Below, piece after piece: positions 22,894-28,482 of a DNA stretch of 28,482 bases. The stretch lies in assembly GCA_016215735.1 (NCBI GenBank), contig JACRIA010000047.1, positions 1-28,482 on the forward strand, read 5' to 3'. Position numbers and translations under genes: made by a program. Numbering within the stretch: position 1 is the stretch's first letter; each line of letters starts with the position of its first letter. This stretch comes from Candidatus Peregrinibacteria bacterium. Its GTDB lineage: Bacteria > Patescibacteriota > Gracilibacteria > UBA1369 > UBA12463. The notes under the pieces were generated by a model. That model was not told the DNA's origin, did no database searches, and saw nothing but the letters and a program-made list of their open reading frames with translations.

Positions 22894-23270
22894 AGAGGTT
22901 TTGCGATATATTAGAAACATACGATCTTTATGCATTAAACGTTCAATTAGGTCCTTCTGAATATGGACACATTTTATTAAAGGACGAAAATGTTAATAGT
23001 GTTGATTTTGGGGCTCTTTCTGTACCCCATACGATCAATGGCAACTCATATAGATATATACGAGTTGATTTTGGGGATGTAAGAAAAAACCTTAAAAAAG
23101 GAGATAGTTGGCAACTATCGGTCGGAGCCGTTGGAGATTTAAAATATAGTATTTCCAAAGCCGATGGAGATGTAATTACTGGATTGTATGTTAAGGGGAC
23201 GCCTACGGGTGCTAAAATTGTAAATGGAAATGCGCCATCAGGGGTTAATGATCCTATGGTGATGCCATGA
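22878..23270 (+). CDS. Unrecognised 130-aa protein
   Basis: I do not recognise this protein. Start is the second ATG of a 16-bp tandem duplication (22878); stop TGA 23268-23270. It opens MIAQKKRFCDILETYDLYAL and then alternates short polar strands (HILLKDENVNSVDFGALSV, YRYIRVDFGDV, SWQLSVGAVG, LKYSISKADG, GLYVKG), suggesting an all-beta domain; there is no signal peptide. Codon choice differs from its neighbours (more TTA, AGA, ATA and fewer GCG/CGC), a hint of foreign origin. It might also be the surviving part of a larger protein. A clean terminator follows at 23312-23334, so it ends a transcription unit. No function can be proposed. Confidence 0.5.
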   Translation: MIAQKKRFCDILETYDLYALNVQLGPSEYGHILLKDENVNSVDFGALSVPHTINGNSYRYIRVDFGDVRKNLKKGDSWQLSVGAVGDLKYSISKADGDVITGLYVKGTPTGAKIVNGNAPSGVNDPMVMP

Positions 23271-23311
23271 TGGATGGGCCATGGTGAGAAATATAGATAA
23301 CAGTAGATTTT

Positions 23312-23334
23312 GCCCCGCAAAAAGCGGGGCTTTT
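23312..23334 (+). terminator. Rho-independent terminator before queA
   Basis: GCCCCGC (23312-23318), loop AAAAA, GCGGGGC (23324-23330), then TTTT. Perfect 7-bp GC stem. It closes the transporter-phosphatase unit. The queA -10 box begins three bases after the T-run. Confidence 0.88.
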
Positions 23335-23336
23335 GT

Positions 23337-23342
23337 TATAAT
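23337..23342 (+). promoter_or_regulatory. -10 box of queA, 6 nt before ATG
   Basis: TATAAT with TGT directly before it (extended -10), then six bases to ATG 23349. The box sits immediately behind the terminator hairpin, so little other promoter sequence is possible and the message should be leaderless. Confidence 0.6.
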
Positions 23343-23348
23343 GGCTCT

Positions 23349-24383
23349 ATGAAAACAAGTGATTTTGATTATAATCTGCTGAAAAAATTTATTGCGATGG
23401 CGCCAAGCCGGCCGAGAGATAGCTCTAAATTAATGGTTTTGAATCGGAAAAAACGTACGATTTCGCACAAACGATTTTATGATTTGCCGGAAATTCTGAA
23501 TATGAGTTTTGGCGCTAGCGCTGTTCTTGTTTTCAATGATTCATCTGTTATGCCTGTGCGGATTTTATTTAAAGAAAAAGGCGCTGGCCGTGAAATTTTT
23601 ATTCATAAAAAAGTTCGGCCGAATATTTTTGAATGCTTGGTGAAACCCGGTAGAAAATTCCGTCCCGGGACGGAATTCCGAGTGGCGCGTGGCGTTAGGG
23701 CGCGAGTTATCAACGTGCACAATGACGGCATGCGAGAAATACGTTTCAGCTTGCCGCGAAACAAAAAACTTGAAAATGTTTTGAAGAAAATCGGTTCTAC
23801 GCCATTTCCGCCGTATTTATCAGGAACGCGAGCAAACGCGGCTGATTATCAAACAATTTACGCGAAATATCCGGGTAGTTCTGCTGCTCCGACAGCTGGT
23901 CTGCATTTTACAAAGCGATTAATGAAGCGATTGAAAGAACGCGGAGTTGGCATGGTTTTCACAACTCTTCATGTTGGGCTCGGAACATTTCAGCCGGTAA
24001 AAACAGAGCGTATAAAGGACCATAAAATGCATTCCGAATTTTTCACATTGGGAAAACGCGAGGCAGATTTTTTGAATCGCGCGAAATTAGCCGGCAAAAA
24101 AATCATTGCTGTTGGCACGACTTCTGTGCGCGTGCTTGAAACCTGCGCTGATGCAGCTGGGAAATTGCGGCCAAAAACCGCTGAAACTGATATTTTTATT
24201 TATCCGAGCTACAAATGGAAATTCATTGACGGAATGATCACAAATTTTCATCTGCCAAAAAGCACCTTAATTATGCTTGTTTCAGCTTTTGCTGGGAAAG
24301 ATTTTGTTTTCCGCGCTTACAAATCGGCACAAAAACACAATTACCGCTTTTACAGCTTTGGCGATGCTATGTTAATTATGTAA
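23349..24383 (+). CDS. queA: S-adenosylmethionine:tRNA ribosyltransferase-isomerase QueA
   Basis: QueA makes epoxyqueuosine on tRNAs with GUN anticodons. The 344-residue protein carries the family blocks: DFDYNLLKKFIAMAPSRPRD at the N terminus, DLPEIL, VFNDSSVMPVRI, GREIFI, PFPPYLSG, YQTIYAKYPGSSAAPTAGLHFT, LHVGLGTFQPVK, HSEFF, AVGTTSVRVLE and MITNFHLPKSTLIMLVSAFAG. The frame is open upstream to 23310, but the ATG at 23349 is the start by homology and because the terminator and -10 box lie between. It is a normal-length, intact gene. Together with thiI it means two distinct tRNA modification genes lie in this window. Confidence 0.97.
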   Translation: MKTSDFDYNLLKKFIAMAPSRPRDSSKLMVLNRKKRTISHKRFYDLPEILNMSFGASAVLVFNDSSVMPVRILFKEKGAGREIFIHKKVRPNIFECLVKPGRKFRPGTEFRVARGVRARVINVHNDGMREIRFSLPRNKKLENVLKKIGSTPFPPYLSGTRANAADYQTIYAKYPGSSAAPTAGLHFTKRLMKRLKERGVGMVFTTLHVGLGTFQPVKTERIKDHKMHSEFFTLGKREADFLNRAKLAGKKIIAVGTTSVRVLETCADAAGKLRPKTAETDIFIYPSYKWKFIDGMITNFHLPKSTLIMLVSAFAGKDFVFRAYKSAQKHNYRFYSFGDAMLIM

Positions 24384-24413
24384 TAAGTCTAATTTTTGTC
24401 GAGGGGTACTACG

Positions 24414-24442
24414 TTGAGAAAATGCCATTTTTAAGGTATAAT
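24414..24442 (+). promoter_or_regulatory. Promoter of the Ig/FN3 surface protein gene
   Basis: TTGAGA (24414-24419), 17-bp spacer, TATAAT (24437-24442). Predicted start near 24449, giving a 5' leader of about 90 bases with repeats and a hairpin, in contrast to the leaderless genes in this window. Confidence 0.75.
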
Positions 24443-24453
24443 GTTTAGATAAC

Positions 24454-24481
24454 TCAAAGCTCAAAAGTCAAAGTTCAAAGC
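24454..24481 (+). repeat. Four 7-bp repeats in the surface-protein leader
   Basis: TCAAAGC, TCAAAAG, TCAAAGT, TCAAAGC in direct succession, inside the predicted 5' leader of the gene at 24541. Confidence 0.8.
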
Positions 24482-24518
24482 TGCGACTTAGAGCGTAAAA
24501 CTAAAATAAAAATTAATT

Positions 24519-24533
24519 GGCGCGTTCCGCGCC
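24519..24533 (+). promoter_or_regulatory. Hairpin next to the surface-protein start codon
   Basis: GGCGCG-TTC-CGCGCC, a perfect 6-bp GC stem ending 7 bases before ATG 24541. It would occupy the region where a ribosome binding site would lie; the sequence between stem and start is GTGAAAA. It may restrict translation or protect the 5' end of the message. Confidence 0.6.
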
Positions 24534-24540
24534 GTGAAAA

Positions 24541-26658
24541 ATGAGAAAAATTATCTTGGCATTTCTGGCGTTCCTGATGGTTTTTGGATTCAGCGTTAAC
24601 TTTGCTTTTGCCGCACGCTTATCTGATCCGGCCGCTCCTGAAGCCTGGGCAAATGACACAATCGCGGGTTTCTCCACTTCAATAAAGACTTCACGCACAT
24701 TTCCAAATAAAAGCTTTTTGATAACTGTTGAAAGGCCTGATTCTACAAAGCTCATTCTTCAAGCGACAAGTGACGCAAATGGCTACGCTGAAATCGAACT
24801 CGATAATCTTCATACAAAAAAAGCTGGAATTTATAGCCTCACAGTAGGCGTGTCTGATAAAACAAATACTTTCAAAGTTTATCCTGATCAAGTTTCCGCG
24901 AGTGAATCTGGTGTGCTTGTTGATAAACAAACTTTGCGGCCAGCTAGCCGCGATTATGCAACACTCAATGTTGTTTTAACAGATAAATTCAGCAATCCAA
25001 TCGCGAATCATCAGGTAAATGTTATTTCAAGCAGGCCGGGTGATAAAATCGAGGCTTTAACTGGCCGCGATTATACAGACGCGAACGGCTCTGTAATATT
25101 CAAAATAAGCTCTGATACGAGCGGAATTTCAACTTATTCTATTTATGACGCGACAAACAAAACTGTTCTTGATAAACGAATTTCTGTTTTATATACAGGT
25201 AATACGATGGGCAATGCCGGCGGCAATGAATATTTGTTCGCGAATTCTTTTGGACCGGAATTACTTGCTGTTGCGGCTGGTCCTGTCGCAAAATTTGAAT
25301 TCGAAGAAATTCCAGAAGAAATCAATAAAGATTCTGTAATAAGTTTTTCATTAAGCGCGCTGGACAGCCAAAACAATGTTGTCTCGAATTATCTAAGCGC
25401 TGTTCACTTTTCCGCGATTGGCGGCGGCATTACTGATGTTGTTTTACCTGATGATTATAAATTTACAGCAACAGACATGGGCAAACATACTTTCGCGAAA
25501 GCTCTAACATTTAAAAAAGCAGGCACCTATAAATTGCAGGTTAATGATTTGGATGATTCGACTCTGCAGGGTGAAACAACTGTTATTGTTAAAACTTCCG
25601 GCGCGAATCAAACACAAAGTTCTCTTATTTCAATAACAAATCCTGTACAGGGAAAATACAGCGCGAATGCTCAATTTGTTTCCGGAACAAGTTTACCTGG
25701 AAGCGATGTGAAAATTTTTGACAATAATGAAGAAATCGGCACAGCGTCCGCAAATTCGACAGGCGCGTTTTCATTTACAACTCCCCCGCTAGCTGACGGC
25801 GTGCATATTATTTACGCGGCGGCTGTTAATGACAAAGGTGTTGTTCTCGGAATTTCAAACAAAGTAACGATTGAAATTGATACGACTCCAGCAACGATTG
25901 ATTCGATTACATTAATGCCTGACAAAGATATTTCAATGGGATCGCCTGTGATGATTACTGTTGTCACAGAAGCGAATATGACAAGGGTTTCAATTGTTAT
26001 TGATGGAAATATAGCTGATCTTGAGGCTGTCGAAGGAATGCCTGGAACTTACCGCGGTTCATTTCAAGCGCCGACAAAATCTGGAAATTACAATATTGAT
26101 ATTGTTTTGACTGATAATCTCAATAATGAAAAAACTTACGAAAAACAGAAATCATTTAATGTTACGGAAATAAGCTCAATTCGGCCTTCTGATGTGACTG
26201 GTTTGCGGTCGTTCCCCGGAAATGGAAAAGTCACACTTACATGGAACCCAGCAACTGACGCAAAAGGAATTGCTTATTACACTGTTTATTTTGGAAGCGA
26301 TTCGAAATCAATGGTAAATGCGGTCAATACTTTGGATTCTTCAACAACTTGGTATGTTCCAAATCTCAAAAATGAAATGACTTATTATTTCGCTGTTAAA
26401 GCTTTCAATAAAGATGGGAATGACAGCGCGAAAGCCAGCGCGGTTGTAGTTTCTAAGCCTTCAGAAGATGCTGGGCCAGCTCCGTTTGGCGTTGCGCCTG
26501 AAGATGAAAGCCTTCTCGAAGATGTGTATTTTGAAGAAGAATATGCGGAAGAAGCTGAAACAGCTGAAACGGGCCCTGCTTCTGTGATTGTTTTTGGAAT
26601 AAGCGGCCTTGCCAGCGCCGCGGCATTTATTTGGAGACGAAGACTGAGACTGAGATAA
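24541..26658 (+). CDS. Surface protein with Ig-like and fibronectin III domains
   Basis: 705 residues. Signal peptide at 1-25 (hydrophobic core IILAFLAFLMVFGFSVNFAF). Then a series of beta domains: a first domain to about 115; a Big_1/invasin-like domain about 116-218 with ATLNVVLTDKFSNPIANHQV; a domain about 249-350; a bacterial Ig domain about 362-446 (ISITNPVQGKYSANAQFVSG, GVHIIYAAAVNDKG); a domain about 452-543; an FN3 domain about 549-638 (DVTGLRSFPGNGKVTLTWNP, YYFAVKAFNKDG). A strongly acidic linker (650-678) precedes one membrane helix (about 680-698) and the basic end RRRLRLR, so it is anchored at the C terminus with the domains outside. A likely adhesin or cell-surface scaffold. Codon choice fits the genome. 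Its promoter is about 100 bp upstream. Confidence 0.88.
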   Translation: MRKIILAFLAFLMVFGFSVNFAFAARLSDPAAPEAWANDTIAGFSTSIKTSRTFPNKSFLITVERPDSTKLILQATSDANGYAEIELDNLHTKKAGIYSLTVGVSDKTNTFKVYPDQVSASESGVLVDKQTLRPASRDYATLNVVLTDKFSNPIANHQVNVISSRPGDKIEALTGRDYTDANGSVIFKISSDTSGISTYSIYDATNKTVLDKRISVLYTGNTMGNAGGNEYLFANSFGPELLAVAAGPVAKFEFEEIPEEINKDSVISFSLSALDSQNNVVSNYLSAVHFSAIGGGITDVVLPDDYKFTATDMGKHTFAKALTFKKAGTYKLQVNDLDDSTLQGETTVIVKTSGANQTQSSLISITNPVQGKYSANAQFVSGTSLPGSDVKIFDNNEEIGTASANSTGAFSFTTPPLADGVHIIYAAAVNDKGVVLGISNKVTIEIDTTPATIDSITLMPDKDISMGSPVMITVVTEANMTRVSIVIDGNIADLEAVEGMPGTYRGSFQAPTKSGNYNIDIVLTDNLNNEKTYEKQKSFNVTEISSIRPSDVTGLRSFPGNGKVTLTWNPATDAKGIAYYTVYFGSDSKSMVNAVNTLDSSTTWYVPNLKNEMTYYFAVKAFNKDGNDSAKASAVVVSKPSEDAGPAPFGVAPEDESLLEDVYFEEEYAEEAETAETGPASVIVFGISGLASAAAFIWRRRLRLR

Positions 26659-26701
26659 GAAACTTTGAGAACCGTTCTTGGCTATGATAAACTTCTGAAA
26701 G

Positions 26702-26989
26702 ATGAACGCTTATTTTATTTTGAAATTTGTTTCTGTGCTGTTTGATATCCTGATATTTCTGATTTTTGTGCGCGTGATTTTGTCGTGGATTTATCCGCTC
26801 GGCCACGCTCATGGAAACAGATTGATTAGTTTTATTTTTGACGCAACAGAGCCGATTTTGAACCTGGCGCGTAAAATTCCGCATAAAATAGGCATGATTG
26901 ATATTTCACCGATTATTGCTTTTATAATGCTCGAAATCGCGCAGTATATAATTGTCTCGCTTTTGCAGGCGTTATTTTTTAATATTTAA
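26702..26989 (+). CDS. YggT-family membrane protein
   Basis: 95 residues with two hydrophobic segments (about 5-27 and 68-92) separated by a polar stretch carrying the family pattern ILSWIYPLG, then EPILNLARKIPHKIGMIDISPIIAFIMLEIA. YggT (Ycf19-like) proteins are small inner-membrane proteins; roles in ion homeostasis and in cell-division-related clusters have been reported, but the function is not settled. The gene lies between the surface protein and cysS, 17 bp before the latter, so co-transcription with cysS is likely. No ribosome binding site is obvious. Confidence 0.88.
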   Translation: MNAYFILKFVSVLFDILIFLIFVRVILSWIYPLGHAHGNRLISFIFDATEPILNLARKIPHKIGMIDISPIIAFIMLEIAQYIIVSLLQALFFNI

Positions 26990-27006
26990 GAGAACCGGTC
27001 CCAAAA

Positions 27007-28377
27007 ATGAAAATTTTCAATACATTAACGAAAAAGAAGGAAACACTCGATCTTCTGCGCGACTTTGAAGTCTCGATGTATGTTTGCGGGCCGACTGTTT
27101 ATGATGTAGGGCATCTTGGTCATGGCAGGGCCGCGGTTGTTTTTGATGTAAGCCGGAAATATTTTGAATATAAAGGACTAAAAGTGAAATTTATCACGAA
27201 TTATACGGATATTGATGATAAGACGATTAATCGCGCCGCGGAATTGAGCATAAGCGTGCCGGAATTGGTTGCGCGAATTGTGCCTGAATATGAGCGTGAT
27301 TTTAAAGAACTTGGAATTGCGCCTCCTACAAAACAAACTTACGCCACAAAATATATTAAAGAAATGATTGAATTGATAAAAAGACTTGAGAAAGCTGGCG
27401 TAACATACAGCCTTGATGATGGAGTTTATTTTGATGTGAGCAAATTTCCAGCATACGGAAAATTATCAGGCCAAAAGCTCGAGGATTTGCAGATGGGCGC
27501 TCGAGTTGAGGTTAATAAAAATAAGCGAAATCCTTATGATTTTGTTTTGTGGAAATTTGAGAAACCAGGTGAGCCGTCTTGGGAATCGGCTTTTGGAAAA
27601 GGCCGTCCTGGCTGGCATATTGAATGTTCTGCAATGTGTTTCAAAGAACTTGGCGAAACTTTTGACATTCACGGAGGCGGTCAGGATTTGATTTTTCCTC
27701 ATCATGAATGCGAAATTGCTCAAAGTGAGACTGCGAACGGAAAACCATTTGCGCGGTACTGGATGCATAATGGATTTGTGAATATTAATAAAGAGAAAAT
27801 GTCGAAATCGCTGAAGAATTTTGTGACGCTGAAAGAAGTGTTCAAAAAATATTCAGGTAAAGTTTTGCGGCTGATGTATCTGCAAAAACATTATCGCGCA
27901 CCGATTGATTTTTCATGGGATTTGATAGAACAGGCGCGCAGCGCTCTCGCAAGAATTCATGAATTTTCAATAAAACTCGCGCAATACAAAGCTTTTGGCG
28001 GAAAAGCTGACTTTGAAAAATATATCCAGAAATTTCTCAAGAAATTTGAAGCAGCGATGGATGATGATTTTGAAACTCCTGAAGCTCTGGCAAGTCTTTA
28101 TGATTTTATAAGTGATATTAATAAGATTATTGATAAAGGTTTTGATGAAAACGCGAAAAAGAAGATTTTGGAAACTTTGCGAGCTGTTGATAACGTACTC
28201 GGTATCATATTTTCTGATGAAAAAATCCCGAAGGAAATTATTGATTTAGCGAACGAACGTTTAATTGAAAGAGAAAATAAAAACTTCGAGGCTGCGGATA
28301 ATTTGCGCAGCGCAATTATCAAAAAAGGCTATGAAATCGAAGATACGGAAGATGGCTTTCTGATCAGGAAAGTTTAA
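27007..28377 (+). CDS. cysS: Cysteinyl-tRNA synthetase
   Basis: Charges tRNA-Cys. The 456-residue protein has the class I signatures: HLGHG at 36-40 in place of HIGH, KMSKS at 264-268, and the zinc ligands Cys27 (MYVCGPTVYD), the cysteine in HIECSAMC and the HHECE motif that holds the active-site zinc. The C-terminal helical DALR-type domain and anticodon-binding part (from about 310) are present, ending ERENKNFEAADNLRSAIIKKGYEIEDTEDG. Length is normal. It converges with the gene on the minus strand at 28364, overlapping by 14 bp. Confidence 0.97.
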   Translation: MKIFNTLTKKKETLDLLRDFEVSMYVCGPTVYDVGHLGHGRAAVVFDVSRKYFEYKGLKVKFITNYTDIDDKTINRAAELSISVPELVARIVPEYERDFKELGIAPPTKQTYATKYIKEMIELIKRLEKAGVTYSLDDGVYFDVSKFPAYGKLSGQKLEDLQMGARVEVNKNKRNPYDFVLWKFEKPGEPSWESAFGKGRPGWHIECSAMCFKELGETFDIHGGGQDLIFPHHECEIAQSETANGKPFARYWMHNGFVNINKEKMSKSLKNFVTLKEVFKKYSGKVLRLMYLQKHYRAPIDFSWDLIEQARSALARIHEFSIKLAQYKAFGGKADFEKYIQKFLKKFEAAMDDDFETPEALASLYDFISDINKIIDKGFDENAKKKILETLRAVDNVLGIIFSDEKIPKEIIDLANERLIERENKNFEAADNLRSAIIKKGYEIEDTEDGFLIRKV

Positions 28378-28482
28378 GAAGTTTTTCTGTAATTTTGAAT
28401 ACATCCCCTGCTCCCATAATAATTATCACATCGTAGTTGCGGGCATTGTGTTTGATGAATTTGATTGTGTTTTTAAAACCGC
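28364..28482 (-). CDS. murC: UDP-N-acetylmuramate-alanine ligase, 3' end (cut by window edge)
   Basis: 38 C-terminal residues are visible: after GGFKNTIKFIKHNARNYD come DVIIIMGAGDVFKITEKLL and KLS, then TGA (complement of 28364-28366). The MGAGDVxKITEKLL ending matches the C terminus of MurC ligases, which add L-alanine to UDP-MurNAc. Other Mur ligases do not share this ending, but only the tail is visible, so the call depends on that match. Confidence 0.8.
   Translation of the reverse strand, partial: GFKNTIKFIKHNARNYDVIIIMGAGDVFKITEKLLKLS

Noticed and set aside
1..28482. CRISPR array
   Set aside because: No regularly spaced direct repeats of the right size occur; the repeats seen are palindromic modules or 7-16-bp tandem units.
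1..28482. Recoded TGA (Gracilibacteria/SR1-type code)
   Set aside because: TGA ends rhuM, the STAS gene, ribD and others at expected family lengths, and no gene shows internal TGA at conserved glycines.

Overview
The window reads as a compact genome of a Candidate Phyla Radiation (Patescibacteria, most likely Parcubacteria-like) bacterium. This is inferred from the gene set and layout, not from a marker search: a TrbC/VirB2-like pilin, a short EF-Ts, a rhodanese-less ThiI, a large single-anchor Ig/FN3 surface protein, moderate GC, tightly packed convergent genes whose 3' ends overlap, and few Shine-Dalgarno sites. TGA is used as a stop throughout (rhuM, tsf-side genes, STAS gene), so the code is standard.

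Layout. (1) 1-552: 5' part of obg on the minus strand. (2) 553-2907: accessory tract with a double module of hairpins, tRNA-Leu(CAA), a rhuM-family gene behind a promoter whose spacer is a 20-bp palindrome, a truncated copy of the thiI 5' end, a 59-aa gene translationally coupled to a TacT-like acetyltransferase (candidate toxin-antitoxin pair), then intact thiI. (3) 4082-10289: housekeeping and envelope genes in alternating orientation: uvrC (with an unusual inserted GNAT-like domain), a nucleotidyltransferase-like protein, der, a pilin-like protein and a glycosyltransferase. (4) 10377-12670 (minus): an operon of RsbW-like kinase, STAS anti-anti-sigma protein and PrsW-type membrane protease. 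(5) 12930-17057 (plus): rpsB, a small membrane protein, tsf, ribBA and ribD, closely spaced or overlapping. (6) 17105-19025: an orphan small gene with its own promoter, a bidirectional terminator, and murJ. (7) 19067-23270: a cloverleaf-like intergenic element, an NTT/MFS-like transporter fused to HEAT-type repeats, overlapping a HAMP-PP2C (SpoIIE/RsbU-type) phosphatase, then an unrecognised 130-aa gene. (8) 23349-28482: queA, an Ig/FN3 surface protein, yggT, cysS and the 3' end of murC.

How the parts may work together. The minus-strand kinase/STAS/PrsW operon and the plus-strand PP2C phosphatase, 9 kb apart, together supply the core of a partner-switching circuit (phosphatase, antagonist, kinase) plus an intramembrane protease; no sigma factor is visible, so the output is unknown. 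RibBA and RibD give the first steps of riboflavin synthesis; the last two enzymes are not in the window. Translation (rpsB, tsf, cysS, tRNA-Leu), tRNA modification (thiI, queA), ribosome maturation (obg, der), DNA repair (uvrC) and cell wall (murJ, murC) make up the housekeeping core.

The most interesting items are the thiI 5'-end duplication flanking a candidate toxin-antitoxin cassette, the GNAT-like insertion inside UvrC, the kinase/STAS/PrsW/PP2C set, and a repeated -10 box placed exactly 6 nt before ATG in five genes, which predicts leaderless mRNAs.
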